Positions 1 through 11,759 are shown, counted from the stretch's first letter. The stretch: 64,000 nt of DNA from Nocardioides_C sp963700955 (GCA_963700955.1 CAVOZH010000012.1:620001-684000), one strand, 5' to 3'. Translations and numbers: made by a program. The notes: a model not told the origin generated them from the sequence alone.

Positions 1-1704
1 GCGGACCGCAGCCGGGACCTCGACCCGCCCCTCGGACCGGTCGAGGGGCGCGGTCGGGCCCCCGTCCTTGCCCAGCGCGGCACGCACCCGAGCGCAGAGG
101 TCCCGGACCAGACTCGCCCGCCAGGGGGTCCACGCCTTCGCCGAAGTCGCCTTCGCGTCGGCCTCGGTGAGGACTTCGAGCAGCTCGAACGTCAAGGGGT
201 CGGCCACCCGTGCGAGGACGTGCTCGACCGTGGCGGGGTCCTCGAGGTCACGGGTGGTGGCGACGTCGGCCAGCAGCAGGTGCCAGCGCACCAGCGCTCC
301 CACCACCGCGACGTCGGGCTCACCGAGACCGAGCCGGCGGGCCAGCTCGGTGGCGATCGGCTCCCCCGCAACGCTGTGCTCCTGCAGTCCTCCCTTGCCG
401 ATGTCGTGCACCAGCGCGGCGACGAGCAGCAGGTCGGGGCGGCTCACGCGCCGGATCAGTGCCGAGGCCTCGATGCAGGTCTCGACCAGATGACGGTCGA
501 CGGTGAACCGGTGTACGACAGACGCGTGTGGAAGCAGCCGCACGCGCTCCCACTCGGGCAGCAGCCGGCTCAGGGCACCTGTCTCGTCGAGGGTCTCCCA
601 GACCGCGAGCAGCCCGGGTCCGGCTGCGAGCAGCCGCACCAGCAGGTCGCGAGCCTCCGCCGGCCACGGCTCGGGGAGGTCGGGGCTTTCCCGCACCAGC
701 CGGGCGGCGGTGTACGGCGAGAGGATCAGGTCGCGTTCCGCGGCCTCGGCTGCCGCCCGCAGCAGCATCGTCGGGTCCGACCTCACCGCGTCCCGTCGCT
801 GGACCACCACCTCTCCGCCCGCGATTGCCAGGCCGCGCCCGAGCGGCACCATGGCGGGGCCGGGGGTGGCCCGCCGGGCGACCGCGGGGGCCGGCGCGAG
901 CACGCCCTCGACCCGCCGCCAGGTGAGCCTGGAGATGTGGGTGATCCGGCGGCCGATCTCCCGCACGACGCGCTGGGCGTCCTCTCCTGAGTCGTAGCCG
1001 AGGGCTCCGGCGAGCTCCCCCCACATGTCCGGGCCGATCCGGTCCGAGGCGCGCCCCGCGACCGTGTGGAGGGCGTCGCGCACGTCGAGAAGCGCCTGCC
1101 TGCTGCGTTCGAGGTCGCTGTGGGGCACGTCGACCAGCCAGGTGGCGACCAGCGCGTTGAGGGTCGTGGCGTCGCGCAGCCCGCCGCCGGACTCCTTCAG
1201 GTCCGGCACGGTCGCGTGCGCCAGCTCGCCGAGCCGCTCGACCCGCCGCTCCACCAGCTGCCGGAGCTCAGGCAGCTGTTCGCGAGCCTCCCTGCGCCAC
1301 TCGGCGAGCAGGCCGGACCTCAGCCGAAGCGTGACCGACGGGTCCCCGGCCAGGTGTCGGGCGTCGAGGAGGCCGAGGGCCACGCGCACGTCGTGCTTGG
1401 CGGCTGCCGTGACGTCCGGCAGCGCTCGCACCGAGTGGTCGATCGTTGGTCCCGCGTCCCACAGCGGGTACCACACCTCGGTCGCGACCTCGCCGACCTC
1501 GGCGTCCTCGGTGTGCACGAGGACCACGTCGAGGTCGGAGTGGGGAGCCAGCTCCCGGCGGCCGTAGCCGCCCACAGCCACCAGCGCGATGCCGGTGTCG
1601 TCCTCGCCGTCCGCCGAGGAGCGGCTTCCCAGCGCACCCGCGAACGCCGCCGAGCACAGGGCATCGGCCGCGTCCGCGCGTTGCTGTCGCTCGCCTGCGG
1701 TCAT
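1..1704 (-). CDS. glnD: [Protein-PII] nucleotidylyltransferase GlnD, 3' end cut by window edge
   Basis: Bifunctional enzyme that modifies and de-modifies PII at its T-loop tyrosine according to glutamine level. In actinobacteria the group transferred is generally AMP rather than UMP. The visible 568 codons begin with a nucleotidyltransferase domain: GGYGRREL at residues 45-52 followed by SDLDVVL at 56-62, with the two metal-binding Asp at 57 and 59. An HD-domain motif, LVHDIGKG, starts near residue 431. The C-terminal ACT domains that sense glutamine would lie beyond the left edge, since full-length GlnD is about 750-850 residues. The ATG at 1704 is 8 bases after the glnB stop, so this is the last gene of an amtB-glnB-glnD operon in which PII and its modifying enzyme are made together. 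Confidence 0.93.
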   Translation of the reverse strand, partial: MTAGERQQRADAADALCSAAFAGALGSRSSADGEDDTGIALVAVGGYGRRELAPHSDLDVVLVHTEDAEVGEVATEVWYPLWDAGPTIDHSVRALPDVTAAAKHDVRVALGLLDARHLAGDPSVTLRLRSGLLAEWRREAREQLPELRQLVERRVERLGELAHATVPDLKESGGGLRDATTLNALVATWLVDVPHSDLERSRQALLDVRDALHTVAGRASDRIGPDMWGELAGALGYDSGEDAQRVVREIGRRITHISRLTWRRVEGVLAPAPAVARRATPGPAMVPLGRGLAIAGGEVVVQRRDAVRSDPTMLLRAAAEAAERDLILSPYTAARLVRESPDLPEPWPAEARDLLVRLLAAGPGLLAVWETLDETGALSRLLPEWERVRLLPHASVVHRFTVDRHLVETCIEASALIRRVSRPDLLLVAALVHDIGKGGLQEHSVAGEPIATELARRLGLGEPDVAVVGALVRWHLLLADVATTRDLEDPATVEHVLARVADPLTFELLEVLTEADAKATSAKAWTPWRASLVRDLCARVRAALGKDGGPTAPLDRSEGRVEVPAAVR

Positions 1705-1711
1705 GACGGCC

Positions 1712-2050
1712 TTACAGGGCTGCCTCGTCGCGCTGTCCCGTGCGCACCCGGACCACGCTCTCGACCGGGACCACCCACACCTTCCCGTCACCGATCCGCC
1801 CGGTCTGGGCGCTCTTGACGACGATCCCCACGACGTCGTCGGCGTCAGCGTCCTCGACCACGATCTCGATCCGGATCTTCGGCACCAGCGCGATGTCGTA
1901 CTCCGCGCCCCGGTACACCTCGGTGTGCCCCTTCTGCCGGCCGTAGCCGCTGACCTCGGTCACCGTCATCCCGGTCACCCCGAAGGTCTCGAGGGCCTCC
2001 CGGACCTCTTCCCACTTGTGCGGCTTGATCACCGCGGTCACGAGCTTCAT
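1712..2050 (-). CDS. glnB: Nitrogen regulatory protein PII (GlnB/GlnK), copy 1
   Basis: 112-residue trimeric PII signal protein that reports 2-oxoglutarate/ATP and nitrogen status. In this setting it should bind and block the adjacent AmtB channel. It starts MKLVTAVIKPHKW, the T-loop runs about residues 37-55 with the modifiable Tyr51 in RGAEYDI, and the B-loop is TGRIGDGK near residues 83-90. Its ATG overlaps the amtB stop by 4 bases (ATGA), so translation is coupled, and glnD follows after 8 bases. The DNA is identical to the second PII gene at 3581-3919 except for a few bases at the extreme 3' end. The proteins differ only near the C-terminus (RTGQRDEAAL here, RTGDRDEAAL there). Confidence 0.96.
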   Translation of the reverse strand: MKLVTAVIKPHKWEEVREALETFGVTGMTVTEVSGYGRQKGHTEVYRGAEYDIALVPKIRIEIVVEDADADDVVGIVVKSAQTGRIGDGKVWVVPVESVVRVRTGQRDEAAL

Positions 2051-3375
2051 CCCTCGAGGTTCCTCTCCGTGTTCTTGGTTGTGGTGTTGCCGAGAACTGT
2101 CCCACTGCTGCGGGCGCCCGCGGTGGCGTGCAGGTCGTACGCCGTCTCCGCGTGCACCACCAGGTCGATCCCGGAGACTTCGTGCTCCTCGTCCACCCGG
2201 AACCCCATCGTCGCCTCCAGCGTCCTGGCCAGTGCGTAGGAGACCACGAACGCGAACACCAGCACGACCGAGCCACCGAGCAACTGCTTGCCCAGCTGCG
2301 CTGCGCCGCCGCCGTACAACAGGCCGTCCACCCCTGCGGGTGCGACCGCCGTCGCGAGCAGCCCGATCCCGAAGGTACCGACCAGGCCGCCGACGAGGTG
2401 GACCCCCACGACGTCCAGCGAGTCGTCGTACCCGAACGTGTACTTCAACCCGACGGCGAGAGCACAGACGACACCGGCCAGCACCCCCATCACCATGGCC
2501 CCGCCGGGCGACAGCGAGGCGCAGCTGGGTGTGATCGCGACGAGGCCCGCCACGAGACCGGACGCGGCGCCGAGCGAGGTGGCGTGCCCGTCGCGTAGCC
2601 GCTCGACCGAGATCCATGCCAGCGCACCGGTGCATCCGGCCAGCAGGGTGTTCACGAAGACGACCGCCGCGGTCTGGTTGGCGCCGAGCGCGGAACCGGC
2701 GTTGAAGCCGAACCAGCCGAACCAGAGCAGGCCCGCACCGAGCATCACCAGGGTCAGGTTGTGCGGACGCATCGGGTCCTTGCCGAAGCCCACCCGGCGG
2801 CCGACCACGAGTGCCACCGCCAGCGCCGAGCCGCCGGAGCAGATCTCGACCGCGGTGCCGCCGGCGAAGTCGACGAGGCCGAGTGCGTTGGCCATCCAGC
2901 CACCGTGGTGGCCCCCGCGGTCGTAGTCGAAGACCCAGTGCGCGACCGGGGCGTAGACGACCAGCGTCCACACGGACACGAAGACCATCCAGGTGCCGAA
3001 CCGGGCCCGGTCGGCGATCGCACCTGAGATCAGCGCGCCGGTGATGACGGCGAACAACCCCTGGAACGCGGCGAAGAGGATCAGCGGCACCGTGCTGTCG
3101 CCGTTGGCACCCCCCTCCATCAGGGACGAGAGGCCGAGGTACTGCGTCGGATCACCGATGAGACCCAGACCCAGGTCGTCACCGAACGCAAGGGAGTAGC
3201 CCAGCAGCGCCCAGACCACGAACACCGCCGCCAGCGCTCCGAACGTCATCATCATCATGTTCAGCACGCTCTTGGACCGGACCATCCCGCCGTAGAAGAG
3301 CGCGAGCCCTGGTGCCATGAGGAGGACGAGGGCGGAAGAGGCCAGGAGCCAGGCGGTGTCGCCGGTGTCGATCAT
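2047..3375 (-). CDS. amtB: Ammonium transporter AmtB/Amt, copy 1
   Basis: 442-residue polytopic membrane channel for ammonium. The sequence starts with a periplasmic N-terminus and hydrophobic TM1 (MIDTGDTAWLLASSALVLLM), then the family motif FYGGMVRSKSVLNMMMM. LLWFGWFGFNAGS lies mid-protein and VHLVGGLVGT later; these regions carry the pore elements, including the twin histidines of the family. It is the first gene of amtB-glnB-glnD and is translationally coupled to glnB by an ATGA overlap. A GlnR-type box lies 74-111 bases upstream. The protein is clearly diverged from the second AmtB at 3916-5283, which is longer and has inserts after the middle helices. The two are paralogues rather than a fresh duplication. 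Confidence 0.95.
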   Translation of the reverse strand: MIDTGDTAWLLASSALVLLMAPGLALFYGGMVRSKSVLNMMMMTFGALAAVFVVWALLGYSLAFGDDLGLGLIGDPTQYLGLSSLMEGGANGDSTVPLILFAAFQGLFAVITGALISGAIADRARFGTWMVFVSVWTLVVYAPVAHWVFDYDRGGHHGGWMANALGLVDFAGGTAVEICSGGSALAVALVVGRRVGFGKDPMRPHNLTLVMLGAGLLWFGWFGFNAGSALGANQTAAVVFVNTLLAGCTGALAWISVERLRDGHATSLGAASGLVAGLVAITPSCASLSPGGAMVMGVLAGVVCALAVGLKYTFGYDDSLDVVGVHLVGGLVGTFGIGLLATAVAPAGVDGLLYGGGAAQLGKQLLGGSVVLVFAFVVSYALARTLEATMGFRVDEEHEVSGIDLVVHAETAYDLHATAGARSSGTVLGNTTTKNTERNLEG

Positions 3376-3448
3376 CGCGAGTCGGTCACCTCGGGTCGTG
3401 CCTCACGGCTGGTCCGCGAGGTCGGCCGCAACACTGTCGATGTCCGAC

Positions 3449-3486
3449 GTTTCCTCTCGACGCCCGATCTGTTTCGCTTGTGTGAC
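3449..3486 (-). promoter_or_regulatory. GlnR-type nitrogen box upstream of amtB copy 1
   Basis: On the minus strand the elements read GTCAC-n6-GAAAC-n6-GGCGT-n6-GAAAC. This is the four-element a-b-a-b layout of actinobacterial GlnR sites (gTnAC-n6-GaAAC repeated) with exact 22-bp phasing. Both b elements and one a element are perfect and the second a element is weak. The position, 74-111 bases upstream of the amtB start, is typical for an activator. That GlnR binds here is inferred; glnR itself is not in the window. Confidence 0.7.
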
Positions 3487-3516
3487 AGTGGTCGACGGTT
3501 TGTTACAGACATGTGA

Positions 3517-3568
3517 ACCAGGCGGGACCGGCCCTGTGACAACTGCCACGGGCCGGCGCCCGCCTGGT
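3517..3568 (-). terminator. Hairpin downstream of glnB copy 2
   Basis: Long inverted repeat: the outer arms ACCAGGCGGG and CCCGCCTGGT pair perfectly, and the inner arms CCGGCCC and GGGCCGG pair next to them. It begins 13 bases past the glnB stop and ends before the GlnR box of the next operon. It probably ends the amtB2-glnB2 transcript and insulates the two operons. There is no T-run, as is common for actinobacterial terminators. Confidence 0.65.
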
Positions 3569-3580
3569 CCCCGGAGCCGA

Positions 3581-3919
3581 CTACAGGGCTGCCTCGTCGC
3601 GGTCTCCGGTGCGCACCCGGACCACGCTCTCGACCGGGACCACCCACACCTTCCCGTCACCGATCCGCCCGGTCTGGGCGCTCTTGACGACGATCCCCAC
3701 GACGTCGTCGGCGTCAGCGTCCTCGACCACGATCTCGATCCGGATCTTCGGCACCAGCGCGATGTCGTACTCCGCGCCCCGGTACACCTCGGTGTGCCCC
3801 TTCTGCCGGCCGTAGCCGCTGACCTCGGTCACCGTCATCCCGGTCACCCCGAAGGTCTCGAGGGCCTCCCGGACCTCTTCCCACTTGTGCGGCTTGATCA
3901 CCGCGGTCACGAGCTTCAT
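3581..3919 (-). CDS. glnB: Nitrogen regulatory protein PII (GlnB/GlnK), copy 2
   Basis: 112-residue PII protein paired with the second ammonium transporter. It has the same T-loop, with Tyr51, and the same B-loop as copy 1. The only amino-acid change is Gln to Asp near the C-terminus (RTGDRDEAAL). The roughly 310 bases from the start codon onward are identical to copy 1 with no silent differences. The few changes fall in the last 30 bases and the stop codon (TAG here, TAA there). The ATG overlaps the amtB2 stop as ATGA. Because the flanking amtB genes are strongly diverged, the identity is better explained by gene conversion between the two PII copies than by duplication of the whole pair. 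Confidence 0.96.
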   Translation of the reverse strand: MKLVTAVIKPHKWEEVREALETFGVTGMTVTEVSGYGRQKGHTEVYRGAEYDIALVPKIRIEIVVEDADADDVVGIVVKSAQTGRIGDGKVWVVPVESVVRVRTGDRDEAAL

Positions 3920-5283
3920 GCGTTGACTCCTTCGGTCTTCGCGGAGGTGACCAGGGTGCTGGCCGGCCCGCGTGCAGATGCTGACCTGGACGCGAAGTCG
4001 TAGGCCGTCTCGCTGTGCTCCACGAAGTCGATGCCCTCGACCTCTTCCTCGTCGGTGATCCGCCAGCCCATCGTGTACTTGAGGGCCAGGGCGATGACCA
4101 GGGTGAAGACGCCGGACCACAGCATCGCGAAGACCGCGATCATGGTCTGCACGACCAGCTGGCTGAAGCCGCCGCCGTAGAAGAGGCCGTCGGAGGTGGC
4201 GAGGAAGCCGATTCCGATGGTCCCGACCAGGCCCGCGACGAGGTGCACCCCGACGACGTCGAGCGAGTCGTCGTACCCGAACTTGTACTTCAGGCCGACC
4301 GCGACGGCCGCGACCGCACCGGCGACCACGCCGAGGCCCATGGAGCCCACCGGGCTCAGCGCCCCACAGGCGGGCGTGATCGCGACCAGGCCGGCCACGA
4401 CGCCCGAGGCTGCGCCGAGGCTCGTGCCCTTGCCGTCGCGGATCTTCTCCACCAGAAGCCAGCCGAGCATCGCGGCAGCGGTCGCGGCGGTGGTGTTCAC
4501 CCACACGAGGCCCGTCTCGCCGACGAAGTTCGTCGCGAACTGCACCGAGTTGTCGACGAAGGCGCCGCTCTTACCGGCGACCCCCGGCGTGGCGGTCGGC
4601 ACGAACGAGCCGACGTTGAAGCCGTACCAGCCGAACCACAGCAGGCCCGCGCCCAGCATCGTGAACGGGATGTTGTGGGGCCGCATGACCTCCTTGCCGA
4701 AGCCGCGCCGGGCGCCGATCACCAGCACCAGGACAAGGCCGGCCATACCGGCGTTGATGTGGACGACGGTGCCGCCGGCGTAGTCGACCGGGGCGACGTT
4801 GTCGAAGAACCAGGTGACCAGACCCCCCTTGGTGCCGCTGAGGAAGCCACCTCCCCAGACCATGTGGGAAAGGGGGAAGTAGGAGAGCGTGACCCAGATC
4901 GGCACGAAGACCATCCAGGTCGAGAACTTCACACGATCGGCGATCGCACCGCTCACCAGCGCTGCGGTGATGATCGCGAACGTGAGCTGGAAGGCGACGC
5001 TGATGTAGGCGCCCGCGTCGATGCCCTCGAGGCCGAAGAGCTCGAACGGGTTGCCGAAGAGGCCGGCCTTGCCGGCTCCGAACGCGTCGGAGCCGTACGA
5101 CATCGACCATCCCCACAGGATGTAGACCACGGTCACGATGCCCATCGCGCCGAAGGACATCATCATCATGTTGAGGACCGACTTGGACCGCGTCATACCG
5201 CCGTAGAAGAACGCCAGACCAGGCGTCATCAGCAGGACCAGGGACGCGGAGGTGAGAACCCAGGCTGCGTGGCCGGTGTCCAT
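3916..5283 (-). CDS. amtB: Ammonium transporter AmtB/Amt, copy 2
   Basis: 455-residue ammonium channel. I start it at the ATG at 5283 (MDTGHAAWVLTSASLVLLM) because a clear Shine-Dalgarno sequence, CTGGAGG, lies just upstream and the N-terminus then matches the family. Longer in-frame starts exist, up to 5352. Family motifs FFYGGMTRSKSVLNMMMMSF and LLWFGWYGFNVGS are present. Compared with copy 1 it carries an insert of about 30 residues after the NVGS motif (SFVPTATPGVAGKSGAF and following) and a longer C-terminal tail. It is coupled to glnB copy 2 by an ATGA overlap and has its own GlnR-type box upstream. Two AmtB proteins in one locus may differ in affinity or expression range; the sequence alone does not say which. 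Confidence 0.95.
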   Translation of the reverse strand: MDTGHAAWVLTSASLVLLMTPGLAFFYGGMTRSKSVLNMMMMSFGAMGIVTVVYILWGWSMSYGSDAFGAGKAGLFGNPFELFGLEGIDAGAYISVAFQLTFAIITAALVSGAIADRVKFSTWMVFVPIWVTLSYFPLSHMVWGGGFLSGTKGGLVTWFFDNVAPVDYAGGTVVHINAGMAGLVLVLVIGARRGFGKEVMRPHNIPFTMLGAGLLWFGWYGFNVGSFVPTATPGVAGKSGAFVDNSVQFATNFVGETGLVWVNTTAATAAAMLGWLLVEKIRDGKGTSLGAASGVVAGLVAITPACGALSPVGSMGLGVVAGAVAAVAVGLKYKFGYDDSLDVVGVHLVAGLVGTIGIGFLATSDGLFYGGGFSQLVVQTMIAVFAMLWSGVFTLVIALALKYTMGWRITDEEEVEGIDFVEHSETAYDFASRSASARGPASTLVTSAKTEGVNA

Positions 5284-5380
5284 GGAACCTCCAGGAGTTG
5301 CGCTGACATGAAGGAGTGGAGCAGCCGCGACCGCACTGTCGAGCCGTTCCACCCGGTGCGGAATACCCTGATCGGTAGAG

Positions 5381-5418
5381 GTTTCGGTGGGCGACGGCCG
5401 ATGTTGCGAGCCGGTGAC
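5381..5418 (-). promoter_or_regulatory. GlnR-type nitrogen box upstream of amtB copy 2
   Basis: On the minus strand: GTCAC-n6-GCAAC-n6-CGTCG-n6-GAAAC. The spacing is the same 22-bp phasing as at the copy 1 promoter. One a element and one b element are perfect, GCAAC is one mismatch from GAAAC, and the second a element is poor. It lies 98-135 bases upstream of amtB copy 2 and 92 bases from the divergent TetR gene. Binding by GlnR is inferred. Confidence 0.6.
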
Positions 5419-5485
5419 GACTTCGGCCCTTGTGTTACGAACGCGTGACGCGAGTTACTTCACCGGCAGGCGGGACTAAGTTTCG

Positions 5486-5499
5486 GATACCTGGGTATC
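5486..5499. promoter_or_regulatory. Palindromic operator candidate for the TetR regulator
   Basis: GATACCTGGGTATC is a perfect 6-bp inverted repeat (GATACC/GGTATC) with a 2-bp centre. It sits 11-24 bases upstream of the TetR-family start codon. Size, symmetry and position fit autorepression by a TetR dimer. Confidence 0.5.
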
Positions 5500-5509
5500 G
5501 TTCCGTGCC

Positions 5510-6127
5510 ATGCAGTCCCACGCCGACGCGACGTACGACGAGCAGCCGGTCCGCCGAGGTCGAGGGAGGCCGCGCGACCCGAAGACCGACGAGCGCATCA
5601 TCGAAGCGGCCGCGGAGCTTCTCCGGAAGCGCGGATTCGAGCGCATGACCGTCGACGACGTCGCGGCGAAGGCGGGCGTCGGCAAGGCCACGGTCTACCG
5701 ACGCTGGCCGAGCAAGGACGACCTGGCCGTCGCTGCCATGGAGCGGCTGTACTCCATCGAGATCCCCTCGCCCGACACCGGGTCGATCCGGACGGATCTC
5801 GAGGAGAGCTACCGGGCCGTGCTGACCTTCGTCGGCTCGGCTGAAGGCTCCGCCTACCTCAGGATGTCCATCGCCGAGTCGGTGCGCGACGAGCGGATCG
5901 CGGCGTTGTACCGAACCGCCACCGAGCGCGCCGAGAGCCAGGCACGCGCGATGTACCTCCGCGCCATCGAGCGCGGCGAAGTGCGCGCGGATGTCGACCT
6001 CGACTGCTGTGTCCAGTGGCTCGGCGGCGTGATCGCGGTGCGCTCGATCACCAACCGCCCGCTGCCTGCGATCGACGAGGTGCCCCACCTCGTCGACATG
6101 ACGATCCGCGGGATCCTGGTCGACTAG
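5510..6127 (+). CDS. TetR/AcrR family transcriptional regulator
   Basis: 205-residue regulator. After a basic N-terminus (RRGRGRPRDPKTDERIIEAA) comes the TetR helix-turn-helix at about residues 24-70, including VDDVAAKAGVGKATVYRRWP. The remaining helical ligand domain is not recognisable to a specific subfamily. It is transcribed divergently from amtB copy 2 and converges on ftsY with 22 bases between stops. It does not resemble AmtR of Corynebacterium, the TetR-type nitrogen repressor, so a nitrogen role should not be assumed from position. No Shine-Dalgarno sequence is visible before the ATG, so a short or absent leader is possible. A palindrome just upstream suggests autoregulation. Confidence 0.88.
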   Translation: MQSHADATYDEQPVRRGRGRPRDPKTDERIIEAAAELLRKRGFERMTVDDVAAKAGVGKATVYRRWPSKDDLAVAAMERLYSIEIPSPDTGSIRTDLEESYRAVLTFVGSAEGSAYLRMSIAESVRDERIAALYRTATERAESQARAMYLRAIERGEVRADVDLDCCVQWLGGVIAVRSITNRPLPAIDEVPHLVDMTIRGILVD

Positions 6128-6149
6128 GCCGTCCGGCCCAGCACCTCGG

Positions 6150-7358
6150 TCAGACCGTCCGGCCAAGCAACGCGTCGGCGAAGGCCTCCGGCTCGAAGGG
6201 GGCCAGGTCGTCGGCGCCCTCACCTATGCCGACCAGCTTGACCGGGACACCGAGCTCCCGCTGGACGGCGACGACGATGCCGCCCTTCGCGGACCCGTCG
6301 AGCTTCGTCAGCACGATGCCCGTCACCTTCACCACCTCGCCGAAGACCCGGGCCTGCACCATGCCGTTCTGACCCGTCGTCGCGTCGAGCACGAGGAGCA
6401 CCTCGGTCACCGGGGCCTGCTTCTCGATCACCCGGCGGACCTTGCCGAGCTCGTCCATCAGCCCGGCCTTGTTCTGCAGGCGCCCGGCGGTGTCGATGAT
6501 CACCACGTCGGCCTCCTGCTCGACGCCGGCCTTCACGGCCTCGAACGCCACGCTGGCGGGGTCGCCGCCCTCCGGGCCGCGCACGGCCGGCACGCCGACC
6601 CGCTCCCCCCAGGTCGTCAGCTGCTCGGCCGCCGCGGCGCGGAACGTGTCCGCCGCGCCGAGAACGACCTGCTTGTCCTCGGCGACCAGCACCCGGGCGA
6701 GCTTCCCGACGGTGGTCGTCTTGCCGGTGCCGTTGACGCCGACCACGAGGGCGACGCCGGGCAGGCCGTCGTGGCGGGCCACGTGGAGCTCACGGTCCAT
6801 CGACGGGTCGACCAGGGTGACGAGCTCCTCGCGGAGGATCTCCTCGACGGTCGCCGAGGTCTTGCCCTCGACCCGCATCCGGGTCCGCAGCCTCGCCACG
6901 AGCTCCTGGCTCGGCCCGACCCCGACGTCCGCGGTGATGAGGGTGTCCTCGATCTCCTCCCACGTGTCCTCGTCGATGACGTCGCGGGACAGCAGGGCCA
7001 GCAGGCCGCGGCCGAGGGGGCTCTGCGAGCGCGACAGCCGCTCGCGCAGCCGCACCAGCCGGCTGCTCGCGGACTCAGGGCGCTCCAACGTCGGAGCGGT
7101 CCCCTCCGGAGCCTCGAACGGCGCCTGAGGAAGGGTGGTGTCCTCGATCGTGCGGGTAGGCGTGTCGCGGGGGGTCTCCGCGTCCTCGCCTACACCAGGC
7201 TCAGGAGGCGCCGGCACGCCGATACCGGGACGCCGCTGCTCCTTCGTCTCGAGCCGCCCACGACCGCGCGTGCGGGTCACGACGAGGCCGACCACGAGGG
7301 CCAGGAAGACGACGGCGATGCCGATGATCAGATAGAGATACTCACCCACAGGCACCAT
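6150..7358 (-). CDS. ftsY: Signal recognition particle receptor FtsY
   Basis: 402-residue SRP receptor GTPase that delivers ribosomes translating membrane proteins to the translocon. The N-terminus is a single membrane helix (YLIIGIAVVFLALVVGLVV), followed by an acidic, Pro/Thr-rich linker. The NG domain has the G1 loop GVNGTGKTTTVGKLA near residue 210, the SRP-family motif DTFRAAAAEQL, DTAGR, and TKLDGSAKGG near residue 360. I place the start at the ATG at 7358 because it follows a purine-rich AGGGGG; a TTG at 7376 would add six residues. The neighbour smc and, further left, glnD/amtB match the conserved actinobacterial order, in which ffh is expected just outside the window. Confidence 0.95.
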   Translation of the reverse strand: MVPVGEYLYLIIGIAVVFLALVVGLVVTRTRGRGRLETKEQRRPGIGVPAPPEPGVGEDAETPRDTPTRTIEDTTLPQAPFEAPEGTAPTLERPESASSRLVRLRERLSRSQSPLGRGLLALLSRDVIDEDTWEEIEDTLITADVGVGPSQELVARLRTRMRVEGKTSATVEEILREELVTLVDPSMDRELHVARHDGLPGVALVVGVNGTGKTTTVGKLARVLVAEDKQVVLGAADTFRAAAAEQLTTWGERVGVPAVRGPEGGDPASVAFEAVKAGVEQEADVVIIDTAGRLQNKAGLMDELGKVRRVIEKQAPVTEVLLVLDATTGQNGMVQARVFGEVVKVTGIVLTKLDGSAKGGIVVAVQRELGVPVKLVGIGEGADDLAPFEPEAFADALLGRTV

Positions 7359-7406
7359 CCAACCAGACCCCCTCAAGGCCCCGTTGCAGTCGTGGAGGTC
7401 GACCGG

Positions 7407-7607
7407 TCAGTGGTCGGACATCTCGCGCTCCCGCTCCCACTCGCGCTGGTTGTCGAGCGTGGGGAGCTTCTCGACGCCCTTGCGGAGCGCCTCACCGACC
7501 CAGGGGGTGTGCGGCATGTCCTCTCCCCTGTGAGGGAAGGCGACGTAGAGGACGACGATTCCCGCCAGGATCAGGATGACGAGCATCGTGAGCATGATGG
7601 AGATCAA
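7407..7607 (-). CDS. Small single-pass membrane protein
   Basis: 66 residues: one N-terminal membrane helix (MISIMLTMLVILILAGIVVL), then a charged cytoplasmic tail with an amphipathic Glu/Arg-rich end (REWEREREMSDH). No function is recognised. It sits between the thioesterase and ftsY on the same strand. Codon use is like that of its neighbours and the frame is intact, so it is probably real. Confidence 0.65.
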   Translation of the reverse strand: MISIMLTMLVILILAGIVVLYVAFPHRGEDMPHTPWVGEALRKGVEKLPTLDNQREWEREREMSDH

Positions 7608-7706
7608 GGGGCACCGCTTTCCCGAGTGTTTTCAGTTGGTGTCGGCAAGGGAGTAGCCCTCGCGGGCGGCTCCAAACGCCGACGTGCCCATCATCTCGGG
7701 TCGGGT

Positions 7707-8174
7707 TCAGCCTTCCGCAGCCGGGGATCCCATCAGCGGGGCCACCACCGCCCGGATCTCCTCCGGGACCGGGCGGACCGGCCGGTCGCCCGGACCGTTG
7801 GCGTTGTCGACGTACACGTGAACGAACCGCCCCTCGGCCGCCGCGAGGTCGGAGTCGCCCTGGAACAGCCCGATGCGGTAGATCACCGACGAGGTGCCCA
7901 GGCGCTCCACGCCGAGGCCCATGTCGACCGGCTCGGGGAAGCCGATCTCGCGGAAGTAACGGCACGAGGTCTCCGCGACCACGCCGATCGCGGGCAGAAG
8001 CCGGACGTTGGTGCCCGTCGCCTCGAACAGGTACGCGTTCACCGCGGTGTCGAAGAGCTCGTAGTAGCGAGCGTTGTTCATGTGCCCGTAGGCGTCGTCG
8101 TCGGCCCACCGCGTCGTGGCCCGACGCCACACGGCGTAGTCCGTCCGGCCCGGCGGGCCCGGTCGCTGCGCCAT
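7707..8174 (-). CDS. Acyl-CoA thioesterase, hotdog fold (YbgC/4HBT type)
   Basis: 155 residues. The hallmark WADDDAYGHMNNARYYELFD near residues 23-42 is the catalytic D-x-x-G-H-x-N motif of single hotdog thioesterases that hydrolyse acyl-CoA. The rest of the protein shows the alternating hydrophobic pattern of the hotdog sheet (VAETSCRYFREIGFPEPVDM). The stop lies 3 bases before the smc stop region and the start 3 bases after it, so it is cotranscribed downstream of smc. The substrate cannot be told from sequence. Confidence 0.85.
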   Translation of the reverse strand: MAQRPGPPGRTDYAVWRRATTRWADDDAYGHMNNARYYELFDTAVNAYLFEATGTNVRLLPAIGVVAETSCRYFREIGFPEPVDMGLGVERLGTSSVIYRIGLFQGDSDLAAAEGRFVHVYVDNANGPGDRPVRPVPEEIRAVVAPLMGSPAAEG

Positions 8175-8177
8175 CGC

Positions 8178-11759
<3,582 letters not shown>

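Noticed and set aside
5510..6127. AmtR, the TetR-type nitrogen repressor
   Set aside because: The helix-turn-helix and C-terminal domain do not resemble AmtR, and GlnR-type boxes are present instead.
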